Positions 1 to 9,478 are shown, counted from the first letter of the stretch. The stretch is 64,000 nt of DNA from Actinomycetota bacterium (GCA_019347575.1 JAHWKY010000027.1:1-64000), one strand, 5' to 3'. Notes: generated by a model from the letters alone, not told the origin. Made by a program: numbers and translations.

Positions 1-239
1 AGCGACCTGTGGGGTTGGACCGACGCCGAGACCGGTGACGAGTACGTCATCATCGCAAGTCGAACGGTGTGGCGTTCTTCCGTGTCACCGACCCGACGGA
101 TCCGCACAGGCCCCACAGGCTACGCATGTCCCCCGACCGGGTCGCGGCGCGGCGCGTGACCAGCCGGCACCTGCCGGAAGCCGGAAGCCCCCCCGCAGCC
201 GCTCCGTCACAGCTGTGGGCGGTCATCTGTCGGTCATGA
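1..239 (+). pseudogene. Frameshifted 3' remnant of a choice-of-anchor B family protein
   Basis: Reading from base 1, the first frame gives SDLWGWTDAETGDEYVII, the characteristic start of a choice-of-anchor B repeat. At about base 55 one base is missing and the reading continues in another frame as KSNGVAFFRVTDPTDP. The two pieces join perfectly if one base is restored. After that the sequence loses family character and runs to a TGA at 237-239. This family is secreted and propeller-like. The gene starts left of the window, so its full state is unknown; a sequencing indel is possible. Confidence 0.55.
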
Positions 240-246
240 AAAGGCG

Positions 247-270
247 AAAACCCCCAAGCTAGGGGGTTTT
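247..270. terminator. Terminator hairpin downstream of the tRNA
   Basis: Perfect arms AAAACCCCC and GGGGGTTTT flank a 6-base loop. The stem is followed by T residues in either direction. It lies 6 bases past the 3' end of the minus-strand tRNA and is probably its intrinsic terminator; it could also stop readthrough from the plus-strand remnant. Confidence 0.8.
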
Positions 271-275
271 CTTAG

Positions 276-350
276 TAGCGGGGGCAGGATTTGAACCTGC
301 GACCTCCGGGTTATGAGCCCGGCGAGCTGACCAGCCTGCTCCACCCCGCG
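276..350 (-). tRNA. Initiator tRNA-fMet (anticodon CAU)
   Basis: On the minus strand the cloverleaf is complete: acceptor CGCGGGG with 3' partner CCCCGC, D-arm GAGC/GCTC, anticodon loop CTCATAA, and a T-arm with TTCAAAT. Two initiator hallmarks are visible: position 1 is C, unpaired with T72, and the anticodon stem ends in three G-C pairs (GGG/CCC). The CCA tail is not encoded. Confidence 0.95.
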
Positions 351-430
351 TCGTCGGCCGACGAAGCTACCGAGCCTCGGAAAGGCGCGCAAACCCGCCG
401 GTGAGGCCGGGACGCCCCGCGCCCCACCCG

Positions 431-721
431 TCAGACGCTGGCGATGGCGCGGCGCGAGGACGGCAGCGAGGACACGCTGCCGCGGGAACGGGTGGCCGCG
501 GTCTCGCCCATCTCCACGGCGGCGATCTCGTCGGAGACGATGACGACGGTGGACGCTTCGGTACGCACGGTCACGCGCTGGCCCGATCGGAACAGCCGCG
601 CGATGCCGACGCCGTACTGGTCGGCGAGGTTGCACTCCTCACCGTTCGCGTCGATGAAGGTCTGGTCGATGTCGTAAGCCTGGCCGCTGCGGAGCACGAG
701 GCGGATGGGACGACGGTCCAT
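431..721 (-). CDS. Small hypothetical protein
   Basis: A protein of about 96 residues, not recognised. It starts MDRRPIRLVLRSGQAYDID and looks like a single small beta-rich domain, with no signal peptide or membrane segment. I chose the ATG at 721 because GGAGGG lies about 8 bases upstream; the GTG three codons earlier would overlap that ribosome-binding site. The C-terminal 25 residues are Ser/Arg rich and probably disordered. It stands alone between the tRNA and the UPF0182 gene. Confidence 0.7.
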   Translation of the reverse strand: MDRRPIRLVLRSGQAYDIDQTFIDANGEECNLADQYGVGIARLFRSGQRVTVRTEASTVVIVSDEIAAVEMGETAATRSRGSVSSLPSSRRAIASV

Positions 722-849
722 GGTGGGCACCCTCCGGGTCGGAGCGCAGCATCGGCGACCCCACGCCCCGCCGTTGCCCGGCGCCCCGTCCGCCCGAGCT
801 AGTCCGGTCAGGGCGTGGACGGACGGTCCCGTCCGGAGGGAGGCACACG

Positions 850-869
850 CCCCGGTCGCGCGACCGGGG
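850..869. terminator. GC-rich palindrome after the UPF0182 gene
   Basis: A perfect 20-base palindrome, CCCCGGTCG-CG-CGACCGGGG, lies 13 bases past the UPF0182 stop codon. It has no T-tract, as is common in high-GC actinobacteria. It is likely a transcription end for the minus-strand block. Confidence 0.5.
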
Positions 870-882
870 ACGCTGTGCTCGC

Positions 883-3732
883 TCAGGACGATGCGGTCGC
901 GGTCGCCTCGGGCGCGGGCTCGGTCGCGTCCGTGGTCGGCTCGGTCCCGGGGGTCTCGCCGGCGGTCGGCTCGGGCTCGGGTGCCAGGCCCTGGCGCTCG
1001 AGCAGGCGGTTGTACAGCTCCGACGCCCGCTCGAACTGGGTCTGGAAGCCGCCGAGATCGCCCGCTTCGAGCGCGTCCTGCGCGGCCTGGAACGCCTGGG
1101 CGATGCGCTCCTGGAGCTCGATCAGGTCCTCGCCCTCCTCCTCTTCCTCCCCCTCCTCGGGGGAGGGTGCGGTCACGAGGGTCTCGAGAGCCTCTTGGAG
1201 CGTCCGTTCGAACACGACGCGTTCGCCCATGACGAGCACGACCCGCTCCAGCTGCGGGATGCGTGCCTGCGGCGACTCCAGGAACAGCGGCTCGACGTAG
1301 AGGATCGAGCTGCCGATGGGGATGACCAGCAGGTTGCCACGGATCACCTCGGAGCCGGCCTGGTCGCGCAGCGTGATGTACTCGGCGATGCGGTCGTCCT
1401 GCTCGATGCGCGCCTGGGCCTGCTGCGGGCCGAGGATCGTCTGCGAGCTGGGGAACTGCACCGCGAACAGATCACCGAGGTGACCGGGATCCGACCGCCC
1501 CGCGAGCCACGCGATCATGTTCGGCTTGTTGCGGGCGAGGTACGGCTGGATGAGCACGAACTCCTCGTCGGCCTCTCCCGGCAGCCGCATCAGCAGGTAG
1601 TAGGGCCGCAGCAGCGGCGCGGCCTGGTTCTGGCCGGCGGCTTGGTTGGCGATCTGCGAGGGATCGTTGGGGATGTCCCAGGCGTCGGCCTTGCTGTAGA
1701 ACGCCTCGGTCGTGGGGATGTGGTAGGTCTGGTAGACGCGCGCCTGGATCGTGAACAGGTCCTCGGGGTAGCGGAAGTGCGCGGCCAGCTCGGACGGGGC
1801 GTCCTCGACGTCGGCGTACGGCGCGGGGAACGTCCGCCGCCACGCCTCCACGACGGGGTCGTTCTCGTCGACCACGTACAGGGTGACGGTGCCGTCGTAG
1901 GCGTCGACAACCGCCTTGACGCTGTTGCGCAGGTAGTTGACCTGGTGACCGAGGAAGCCGTCCACGCGCTCGGAGTAGGGGTACATGTCGGAGTGCGTGT
2001 AGGCGTCCTGGATCCAGGCCAGCCGCTCGTTGAGGATGACGGGGTAGGGGTCGTTGTCGAACAGCAGGTAGGGGGCGACCCGCTCGACACGGGCCCGCAC
2101 ACCCCGGTGGTAGATGACCTTGGAATCGTCGTTCAGCAGACCGGAGAGGACGAAGTTCGGGTCGGCGAAGCGGATCGAGAAGGCCAGTCGCCGGAGCCGG
2201 TTGCCCAGCGGCACGCCGCCCTCGCCGGCGTAGACGGTCGTGACCTGCTCGGCACCCTCGCTCGTCTCGTAGTCGAGCTCGGGCTGCTCGGTGTCGACGA
2301 TGGAGTACGAGGGCTCGTCGCGCTCGCCGAAGTAGATGCCGGACTCGCCCGCGGGCACCAGCGCCGGGTTGCCACGTGGCGGGATGTCGCGCGCCAGGAA
2401 GATGGGCTGACCCTCGGGGTTGGTCGTGTTGATCTGGCTGGCGACGGCGCCGAAGCCGTGCGTGAACGTCAGCCGCTGGTTCTGCCATGTCTGGGCCTGC
2501 TCCGGCAGTCCAGACTGGTCGAGCTCGCGCGCCGAGAGCATGACCTGGCGCAGCTCCCCGTCGAGTCCGTAGCGATCCACGTCGACGTCGTTGAAGGCGT
2601 AGTACGGCCGCAGGGCCTGCAGCTCGGCGTAGGTGGTCTCGAGGACGCGCGGGTCCCACAGCCGGATGTTGGCGAGCGTGACCTGCTCCTCCTCGAGGTC
2701 CGCCTCGGTGATGTCGTCGGTGACCTGGAACAGCCCGAAGTCGATGTCCTCGAGGCCCCAGGCGGCCCGCGTCGCCTCGAGGTTGCGGTCGATGAACTCG
2801 CTCTCGCGCTCGAGTTCCTGCGGGTCGACTCGGACCCGCTGGATGACGGCCGGGTACGCGCCTGACAGCACGATGCTGGCGAGGACGAGCAGCCCGATGG
2901 CGGCGCCTGGCAGCAGCCACCCGCTGCGGCGGATGCTGATGAGCACGAGCACGATCGCGACGCCGGTCACCACGAGCAGCAGGTACAGCGCGGGTAGTTC
3001 GGCGTTGACGTCGGTGTAGGAGGCGCCCGTCACCTGGCCGCGCGGTGAGAAGTTCAACATGTAGCGGTCGAGCCAGTAGCCCCAGCCCCGGACCGCGAGG
3101 ATGATGGCGAGCAGGACCGACAGGTGGACCTTGACGGGTCGTGTGACCTTGTCGCCCGGGGCCTCGGGACGGATGCCGCCGAGGAGGTAGTGGGCTCCTG
3201 CGGTGAGCAGCCCCACCAGGATCAGCGACGTGAACAGCCAGTTCTGCACGAACCGCACCCACGGAAGGTCGAAGACGTAGAAGCCGACGTCGCGGCTGAA
3301 CTGCGGATCGGCGACGCCGAACTCGCCTCCGTTGCGCCACAGGAGGAACGACTCCCACTGCTGCGACACCGCCGCCCCGGCCGTCAACCCGAACAGCAGC
3401 GCGAGTCCACCGATCAGCCACGGCAGGTACGGGTCGGCCATCTGGCGGTAGCGCTCGACGATGGCCTGCTGTGGGGTGGAGGGGATGATCGTGGGTCGCA
3501 GCCGCCGCGCGATCTGCAGGTTGGCGGCGACGACCACCGCGAGGAAGACCCCGAAGACCAGGCCGAGCACGACCTGGGCGCCGAGGACCCCGGTGAACAC
3601 GCCGCGGTAGCCGAGCGCGTCGTACCACCACAGGTCGGTGAGGAAGGTCGCGATGCGGTTGGCCGACAGCAGGACGACGACGAGCACGACGGCGATGACG
3701 ATGCCGAGGCGTCGCCGGAGCAGATCGCGCAC
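883..3732 (-). CDS. UPF0182 family large membrane protein
   Basis: A 949-residue protein of the UPF0182 family (Rv3193c-type), whose function is not established. The N-terminal third has about seven hydrophobic segments; family landmarks such as FLTDLWWYDALGY, YRQMADPYLPW and the GWGYWLDRY region are present. A large extracytoplasmic domain follows, then an acidic Glu-rich stretch and a Pro/Thr/Glu tail. I placed the start at the GTG at 3732 (VRDLLRRRLG), which has GGAAGGG about 6 bases upstream. An upstream start would add an Arg-rich out-of-family extension overlapping the next gene. The gene is last in a minus-strand run (HK, FecR-like, DivIVA-fusion). In mycobacteria the same family sits beside PDZ-Lon and DUF2342 genes, as here. 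Confidence 0.9.
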   Translation of the reverse strand: MRDLLRRRLGIVIAVVLVVVLLSANRIATFLTDLWWYDALGYRGVFTGVLGAQVVLGLVFGVFLAVVVAANLQIARRLRPTIIPSTPQQAIVERYRQMADPYLPWLIGGLALLFGLTAGAAVSQQWESFLLWRNGGEFGVADPQFSRDVGFYVFDLPWVRFVQNWLFTSLILVGLLTAGAHYLLGGIRPEAPGDKVTRPVKVHLSVLLAIILAVRGWGYWLDRYMLNFSPRGQVTGASYTDVNAELPALYLLLVVTGVAIVLVLISIRRSGWLLPGAAIGLLVLASIVLSGAYPAVIQRVRVDPQELERESEFIDRNLEATRAAWGLEDIDFGLFQVTDDITEADLEEEQVTLANIRLWDPRVLETTYAELQALRPYYAFNDVDVDRYGLDGELRQVMLSARELDQSGLPEQAQTWQNQRLTFTHGFGAVASQINTTNPEGQPIFLARDIPPRGNPALVPAGESGIYFGERDEPSYSIVDTEQPELDYETSEGAEQVTTVYAGEGGVPLGNRLRRLAFSIRFADPNFVLSGLLNDDSKVIYHRGVRARVERVAPYLLFDNDPYPVILNERLAWIQDAYTHSDMYPYSERVDGFLGHQVNYLRNSVKAVVDAYDGTVTLYVVDENDPVVEAWRRTFPAPYADVEDAPSELAAHFRYPEDLFTIQARVYQTYHIPTTEAFYSKADAWDIPNDPSQIANQAAGQNQAAPLLRPYYLLMRLPGEADEEFVLIQPYLARNKPNMIAWLAGRSDPGHLGDLFAVQFPSSQTILGPQQAQARIEQDDRIAEYITLRDQAGSEVIRGNLLVIPIGSSILYVEPLFLESPQARIPQLERVVLVMGERVVFERTLQEALETLVTAPSPEEGEEEEEGEDLIELQERIAQAFQAAQDALEAGDLGGFQTQFERASELYNRLLERQGLAPEPEPTAGETPGTEPTTDATEPAPEATATASS

Positions 3733-3770
3733 TACCGCCCTTCCGAGGAGAGCTAGCTGGTCACGCGACC

Positions 3771-5363
3771 CTACCGGGGCGCGAGCGCGCAGTCGCAGCC
3801 GGCGTGCGCCGGCGGTACGACCTCGCCGGTCGGGAAGTGGTCGTCGAGGCCGACGGCGCCGGCGTCGGCGTTCTGGATACGCATGTCCTCGGGGCAGCGG
3901 GGCGCGTCTCCCGGCACCCACGCCTTGCTCGCGACCCCGAGCTCGCGCCACGCATCGAGCACGCCGTAACCGTAGGTGCGCACGAGGTGCTCGTCGGCGA
4001 TGCCCTCGACGACTGGGCCCTTGAGGTCACGGAACACCTCGCCCACGCGTTCGGAGAGCTGCGAGGTGGGTTCGTCGGCGCTCATGCCGGCGCGGAGTGT
4101 GGCCTTGAGGGAAGCGACGATCTCGTGGGACAGAACCGCCCCGAACGTCGCCGAGCTGGCGGGGACACGTGATGGGTCCTCGGTGCCGTCTCCGAGATCG
4201 CCATCAGCGAGTGTCGCGCCGTCCGACAGCCCCGCACGGTAGGCGTCGGAGAGGAACGACTCCCCCACCTCGGTCAACGGGGCGAGCAGATCGCGCGACG
4301 GCAGCAGGCTGTCGAGGCTGTCGTCTCCGGCCGAGCGCCGCACCGAGTCGAGCACGGTGTTCTGGACGTCCTGCAGCGACCGACGGAGACGCCGCAGCAT
4401 CCCGGGACGCACACCGGCGAGCGACTGCTCGCGCAGCTGTCGCGGCAGGGGCTCGCTGGCCTCGGCGTCGACCGCCCCCACGTCGGGGAGCTGCTCCTCG
4501 AGCTCGTCCTCGAGCTCGGCGAGTTGCTCGAGGTCCTCGTCGACCTCTTCGTCGAGCAGCTCGTCGTCGAGGTCGTCGGTGGTCTCCTCGTCGCCGAGTT
4601 CGGTGGGAGGCGAGGCGGACGGGGCGGCCGGCGTCGTGGGCGGGATGACGCGGACGGACTCGGTGCCGTCGTCGAAGACCGCTCGTTCGACGTCACCGTC
4701 GTCCTCGGCTGGTTCGTCGCCGCGCGTGGGGCGGACCGAGCGGGGCGTCGAGGTGCGGTTCTCGACAGCTCGGGTGCGGGTCGCCGTGCCGCCACCACCC
4801 GTGCTGGTACGACCGTTGCCGTCACCGTCGCCGGGCTGCAGGCCGCGCATCGCGCCCTGGGCGGTTTTGATCGCCGAACGCAGATCGCGCAGGAAACCGT
4901 CCCGCATCGACTCGAGGTTCCGGATGTCCTCGGCGACGCTGTTGCGGCGCCGCTCCGCGTCCGCGACGATCTTGCTCGCGGTCCGGCGCGCGCTCTCGAC
5001 CTCGTCGCGCGCCTCCCGGCGGGCGGTCTCGAGCTCCTGCTTGGCGCGCTCCTCCGCGCGCTGCTTGATCGTCTGCGCGCTCTCCTCGGCGGCCACGAGG
5101 ATGCGGGTCGTCTCCTCGCCGAGGGCCCGGAAGGCGTCGCGCGGGTCGGAGGACGGGCGCGCGGCCGACGCCTCCTGACGCACCACGGGTGCGGTGCCAA
5201 CGTCATCGGCGGTCTCGAGCTCGCTCTCGAGCTCGCGGATACGGCGCTGGAGGTGGGCGTGCTCCTCGGCAACCTGACGCAGGAAGCTGGCGACCTCGTC
5301 ACGGTCGTACCCGCGCAGCGAGATGAGGAACTCGCGCGACGCGATCTCGTCTGGTGTCAGCAA
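3771..5363 (-). CDS. DivIVA-domain protein fused to a phage head-morphogenesis-like domain
   Basis: A 530-residue protein. Residues 1-55 form a DivIVA N-domain (LTPDEIASREF, then RGYDRDEV), the part that binds curved membrane in this family. A long coiled coil with Ala/Glu/Arg heptads runs to about residue 190, then an acidic, Pro/Thr-rich linker. The last 200 residues are helical and end in a motif of the Mu gpF / SPP1 gp7 minor head protein family: W-x-P-G-x6-CPED near residue 490, then VVPPAHAGCDCALAP at the end. The start is the TTG at 5363, preceded by GGGGGG; this gives the expected DivIVA N-terminus. No other phage gene is nearby, so the domain appears to have been captured for a cellular role. 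Its function is unknown. Confidence 0.85.
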   Translation of the reverse strand: MLTPDEIASREFLISLRGYDRDEVASFLRQVAEEHAHLQRRIRELESELETADDVGTAPVVRQEASAARPSSDPRDAFRALGEETTRILVAAEESAQTIKQRAEERAKQELETARREARDEVESARRTASKIVADAERRRNSVAEDIRNLESMRDGFLRDLRSAIKTAQGAMRGLQPGDGDGNGRTSTGGGGTATRTRAVENRTSTPRSVRPTRGDEPAEDDGDVERAVFDDGTESVRVIPPTTPAAPSASPPTELGDEETTDDLDDELLDEEVDEDLEQLAELEDELEEQLPDVGAVDAEASEPLPRQLREQSLAGVRPGMLRRLRRSLQDVQNTVLDSVRRSAGDDSLDSLLPSRDLLAPLTEVGESFLSDAYRAGLSDGATLADGDLGDGTEDPSRVPASSATFGAVLSHEIVASLKATLRAGMSADEPTSQLSERVGEVFRDLKGPVVEGIADEHLVRTYGYGVLDAWRELGVASKAWVPGDAPRCPEDMRIQNADAGAVGLDDHFPTGEVVPPAHAGCDCALAPR

Positions 5364-5433
5364 GGTGACCCCCCGAGGCGGGCTGGGAACGACCGGCAGG
5401 GCAGCATAGACCAGCCTCGCGGCCGCCCGGCGG

Positions 5434-6714
5434 TCACGGCAGGGACAGCGTCGCGGGCGGGAGGGGAACCACGTCCTCGATCGGGTCGAGCAGCTCGTCC
5501 AGGGGGTCCTCGACCGGATCGAGCAACTCGTCCAGGGGGTCCTCGACCGGGTCGGGCAGCGGCTCGAGCAGCTCGTCGAGCGGGCCGGGGCTAGGGCTAG
5601 GCGACGGCGACGGGCCGGGCGACGGCGACGGGCCGGGCGACGGGCCGGGCGAGGGCGACGGCGACGGCGACGGCGAGGGGTCCGGGGACGGGGGCGACGG
5701 CGTCGGCGACGGTGTCGGTGCGACCGTGGGAGTCGGTGATGCGGCGACCTCAGCCGCGCGCGAACGCAGGGCCGCATCCGCGCCTGCGGCGAGAGCCGCG
5801 GGACCGAGATCGTGGTGCGCCAGGATGAGCCCCCACGTGGCGTCGAGCCGTCGCAGCGAGGTGACCTGTTCGATCGCGTCCGCGGCGTCGAGGCCGACGG
5901 TCTCGCGTAGCAAGCTGACCACGACGATCCCGATCAGCACATCGGCGGGGGGTCCGAGCGCGTCGCCGTCGACCTCGCTCGCGAACTCGGCGAGCGCCCC
6001 GCCGAGCTGCTCATCGACCGCGATGAAGTCATCGAAGAAGGCCGGCGCTCGCGGCGCGGTTCCGTACGCGGCGTCCCATGCGGTCTCGAGCCGCTCGACC
6101 TGGGCATCGACCGCGATCGCGTCAGCGAGCAGGCGCTGGTCCCACGGGTCGGCGAAGAAGTAGCGCAGCGGCAGCACGGTGTCCGACGGCACCCCGTCGA
6201 CGAGCTCGAGCTGCTGCAGCCGAGCCACGGGGGCGTTCGCTGGTGCATCCGTTCCGGTGATCGTCGCAGCGGCTCCGCCGTCGTACACGCCGACGCGAGG
6301 AGCCACGCCGGCATCCACGCGCCAGGTCCCACGGCCGACGACCTCCGTGAACTGGAGGTGGACCGTGCGCTGGAGATCCACGGCGAGCAGCACCGCGCCG
6401 CTGTCGAGCTCGATGGTCGTGTCGAGGGTCGCCAGCGAACCGCGAGCGATCTCGAGGCGACCGCCCTCGATCTCGAGCACCGCGACCTCGTCCGGCGTCC
6501 TCACGTCCGCGCCGTGAGCGATGACCTCGCCGATGGCGACGGGGCGCCATCCGTCCGAGGTGAGCTGCTCCATCCGTCCCTCGACGAGTCGCGCGGCCGC
6601 CCCGGCCGGCAGAGAGGGTCCACCACCGGGCGGGGCGAGGACGAACCCGACGATGACCGCGGCGACGGCGAGCCACGCGGCGGCGCGGGCCTGGAACGCG
6701 CTGCGCGCGCTCAT
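5434..6714 (-). CDS. Secreted FecR-like protein with proline/serine tail
   Basis: A 426-residue protein with an N-terminal signal or anchor segment (residues 12-30). A FecR-like region follows (WRPVAIGEVIAHGADVRT, then LEIARGSLATLD), as in secreted proteins that relay envelope signals. The middle is helical. From about residue 335 the chain is low complexity: PSPSPSP/GPSPG repeats, then three copies of a PLDELLDPVED-type acidic repeat, ending shortly after with no C-terminal membrane segment. Its start overlaps the kinase stop by ATGA, so it is translationally coupled to the sensor kinase. It may be a periplasm-side partner of that kinase (inference). Confidence 0.75.
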   Translation of the reverse strand: MSARSAFQARAAAWLAVAAVIVGFVLAPPGGGPSLPAGAAARLVEGRMEQLTSDGWRPVAIGEVIAHGADVRTPDEVAVLEIEGGRLEIARGSLATLDTTIELDSGAVLLAVDLQRTVHLQFTEVVGRGTWRVDAGVAPRVGVYDGGAAATITGTDAPANAPVARLQQLELVDGVPSDTVLPLRYFFADPWDQRLLADAIAVDAQVERLETAWDAAYGTAPRAPAFFDDFIAVDEQLGGALAEFASEVDGDALGPPADVLIGIVVVSLLRETVGLDAADAIEQVTSLRRLDATWGLILAHHDLGPAALAAGADAALRSRAAEVAASPTPTVAPTPSPTPSPPSPDPSPSPSPSPSPGPSPGPSPSPGPSPSPSPSPGPLDELLEPLPDPVEDPLDELLDPVEDPLDELLDPIEDVVPLPPATLSLP

Positions 6715-9377
6715 GAACCGCTCCTGGCAGCGCGCAGGATGATGTGGATGTCGGTGCCTCGGTCCGGGGCCGACTCGACCGCGACCTCACCACCGAAGCG
6801 ATCGACGATCCGCTGCACGATCGACAGCCCCAGCCCCAGCCCACCGTGACGGCGGGTGGCACTGCCATCCGCCTGGTGGAAGTCACGCAGGATGACGTCG
6901 AGGCTCTCGGCGTCGATGCCCGAACCGCGGTCGCGCACCGTCAGGCGCACGTGCCGGTCGTCGATCGACCGCGCGGTGACGGTGACGCGATCCGTGGAGA
7001 ACTTCAAAGCGTTATCCAGTAGCTCGTCGAGAACGCGGCGCAGCAGCGCCCCATCGGCCAGTACGGGCGGCAGGTCGCGCTCGATGCGCCGGGAGAGCTT
7101 GCGCTCCGGGTAGCGCTCCCGCAACCGACCGAGCACCTCGTCGACCTCGGTGGAGACTTCGGTCGGGGCGAGGTTGACCTCCGTGCGCCCCGCTTCGAGC
7201 GACGCGAAGTCGACGAGCATCGCCACGATCCGCTCGAGTCGCTCCGCGGATTCGGTGATGGCACGCGCGAACTCGGCGACCCGCTTCGGCTCCAGGGCCT
7301 TGCTGCGCATGACCTCGGCGTAGCCCTTGATCGGGGTCAGCGGGGTGCGCAGCTCGTGCGAGATGTTGGCGAGGAACTCGGTCTTCATCCGTTCGACCTC
7401 GGCCTCGCCGGTCACGTCTCGCAGCACGTACACGCGGCCGAGTCGCTCTCCGTCGTCACCGAGCAGCGGCGCCGCGGTCGCGGCGACGGAAGTCGCGTCC
7501 CGACCCCGGCCGACGACGCCCCGCGTCGCTCGCGACGCGTCGTCCTCGGGTCCGCCGAGGACCTCGTGCAGCGGAGTCCCTGCCGGGTCCGTTCCGCGCA
7601 GCACCCGGCGGATGTCGCGGCCGACCAGGCGCGATGGCGAGCGGCCGAGCAGGGTCGCGGCGGCCGGGTTGACCGTGACCACCTTGCCGTCGGCGTCCAC
7701 CGCCAGCAACGCCTCGCCCATCGACCCGGTGACCGCTTCGAGGCGCCCACGCAGCTCGGCCTCGACCGCGGCTGCTCGACGCAGCGCCGCATCGCGCTCG
7801 GACAGCGATCCGGTCATGTCGTTGAACGCGGTGGCCAGGCGGCCGACCTCGTCGGGGCGGTCCACCGACACGCGGGTCCCGAGGTCGCCTCCGGCGACCC
7901 GCTCGGCCGCATCCGTGATACGCCGCACCGGCCGCGCGGTCCGGCTCGCGACCACGCTCGCCAGCACCAGCGCGACCAGCAGCCCCACGACGGTCGTCAC
8001 GAACGCGGTGCGGACGAACGACTCCTCCACCGCGGCGAGCGTCCCCGCCTCGACCGACAGCACGAGCGTCCCGAAGGGTTGGCCGTCGGTGCCGCGTACC
8101 GCTTCAGCCGCCACGAACCGCGACGTACCGGCGACGTCCGAGAGCCCCGCGGACGGCGAGGTGCTAACCAAGTTGGCGAGTGCAGCACTGGTCTCGCGGC
8201 TGAGGGTCGAGACCGCCACCGACCCTCCGACGAGGATGGTGGCGTCGGCACCCGTGAGCTCGTCGATGCCGGCGACGACGCGCGGGTCGGTCACCCTTCG
8301 GCCGAGGACGAGCACGCCGGTCCGCAGATCCAGCCGCGGTTCGCCGCCCGCCGTGGGTGCGACCACGACCGCCCCGACACTGAGGATGTCACGCTCCCCG
8401 AGGGCGATCACGTTCGCGGCCTGGGTCGCGCCTCGCAGCACCTCGGTCACGACCGGATCCCCCGCGATCACGCTCTCGTCGGCGAGTTCGAGCGGTCCCT
8501 GCTGCGCCCCGGCGTCCCACGACCCCACCACCCTCCCGCCGCTCTCGACGAGGACCACCACGTCGATACCGGGCAGCCGACCGGCGATCGTCCGAGAACG
8601 GGCGTCGAGGTCGGCGATCTCGCCCGAGACCGCGCTGCTGATCTCGTTGGCGAGGCTCGCCCCGGCGAGGGCCCCGCCGGTGGCGAGCATCTCGCGCGGC
8701 CACTCGACGGTGAACTGCTCGACACGAGCCTCGGCTGCCGCCTCGAGGGTCGCGGTCTGGTCCGCCTGGAGGTCCGACACGAACACCACGCCGCCGGCGG
8801 ACGCGAGCGCGACGACGGCAACGAGCAGCACGCCGACGAACGATGCCACGAAGCGGGACAGCAGGCTGGTCCGGACCTGTCGCAGCGTCCACCAGCCGAC
8901 CGCGACCGACCCGGCCAGCGACAGCGACGCGGCACCGGTTGCGTGGGTCCGTACGAGCAGGTCGGCCGCTGCCCACAGGGCGAGTCCGGTGCCGAGCAGG
9001 AACGTGGCCTGTCCGCGACCGACGATGCCGCGGATCGCCGCCAGGGCGGCCATGACCGCGGCGACGGCGGCGGTGACGTGCGCGGTCATCGGGGCGGCGA
9101 CGACGACCCCGGCGCCGGCGCCGACCAAGCGGCCTGCAGCCCCGACCGCCAACGCCGCGTAGCCGGCCGCCCGGAGGTAGACCGGCCAGGCGTGATCGGG
9201 CGCGATCAGCGCCCCGGTGACGACGTACGAGGCGGCCAGCATCAGTCCGCCGAGAGCGAAGCCCAGCCAGCCGTCGCTACCCCGGGAACGCCGGGAAGTC
9301 GCGGTGAGGGCGAGAGCTACGGTGAGCCCGAGCACGTGCACCGCGAGGTGGAGGGGGATCGCCACGCCGGCCGTCAT
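6711..9377 (-). CDS. Membrane sensor histidine kinase (multi-TM, HAMP, PAS)
   Basis: An 888-residue kinase. Residues 1-170 hold about six transmembrane segments. A seventh segment near 175-200 is followed by an extracytoplasmic sensor region (about 200-455), a further membrane segment, and a HAMP linker (about 475-530). Next come a PAS domain with conserved VDADGKVVTVNPAAATLLG, a HisKA domain with phospho-acceptor His in NISHELRTPLTPIKGY, and a HATPase domain with N-box ELLDNALKF and G-boxes DRGSGID and GGLGLGLSIV. No response regulator gene is adjacent, so it is an orphan in this window. The stop overlaps the FecR-like gene start. Confidence 0.93.
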   Translation of the reverse strand: MTAGVAIPLHLAVHVLGLTVALALTATSRRSRGSDGWLGFALGGLMLAASYVVTGALIAPDHAWPVYLRAAGYAALAVGAAGRLVGAGAGVVVAAPMTAHVTAAVAAVMAALAAIRGIVGRGQATFLLGTGLALWAAADLLVRTHATGAASLSLAGSVAVGWWTLRQVRTSLLSRFVASFVGVLLVAVVALASAGGVVFVSDLQADQTATLEAAAEARVEQFTVEWPREMLATGGALAGASLANEISSAVSGEIADLDARSRTIAGRLPGIDVVVLVESGGRVVGSWDAGAQQGPLELADESVIAGDPVVTEVLRGATQAANVIALGERDILSVGAVVVAPTAGGEPRLDLRTGVLVLGRRVTDPRVVAGIDELTGADATILVGGSVAVSTLSRETSAALANLVSTSPSAGLSDVAGTSRFVAAEAVRGTDGQPFGTLVLSVEAGTLAAVEESFVRTAFVTTVVGLLVALVLASVVASRTARPVRRITDAAERVAGGDLGTRVSVDRPDEVGRLATAFNDMTGSLSERDAALRRAAAVEAELRGRLEAVTGSMGEALLAVDADGKVVTVNPAAATLLGRSPSRLVGRDIRRVLRGTDPAGTPLHEVLGGPEDDASRATRGVVGRGRDATSVAATAAPLLGDDGERLGRVYVLRDVTGEAEVERMKTEFLANISHELRTPLTPIKGYAEVMRSKALEPKRVAEFARAITESAERLERIVAMLVDFASLEAGRTEVNLAPTEVSTEVDEVLGRLRERYPERKLSRRIERDLPPVLADGALLRRVLDELLDNALKFSTDRVTVTARSIDDRHVRLTVRDRGSGIDAESLDVILRDFHQADGSATRRHGGLGLGLSIVQRIVDRFGGEVAVESAPDRGTDIHIILRAARSGS

Positions 9378-9478
9378 GTAGCCCCGAGTCTAGGAGGGTG
9401 GGGCCCGGCGATGGCCGACCGCCGGAGCGCCCTTGTCGCCCGTTATCCTCGTCGGCCGGCGAGACGCCTGGCTGTAGC

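Noticed and set aside
3733-3951. N-terminal Arg/Pro extension of the UPF0182 protein
   Set aside because: It overlaps the neighbouring gene, has no family similarity and no ribosome-binding site; the GTG at 3732 is better.
3771-4400. Prophage remnant because of the phage head-like domain
   Set aside because: No terminase, portal, integrase or attachment repeats are nearby; the gene is a single fusion in a housekeeping operon.
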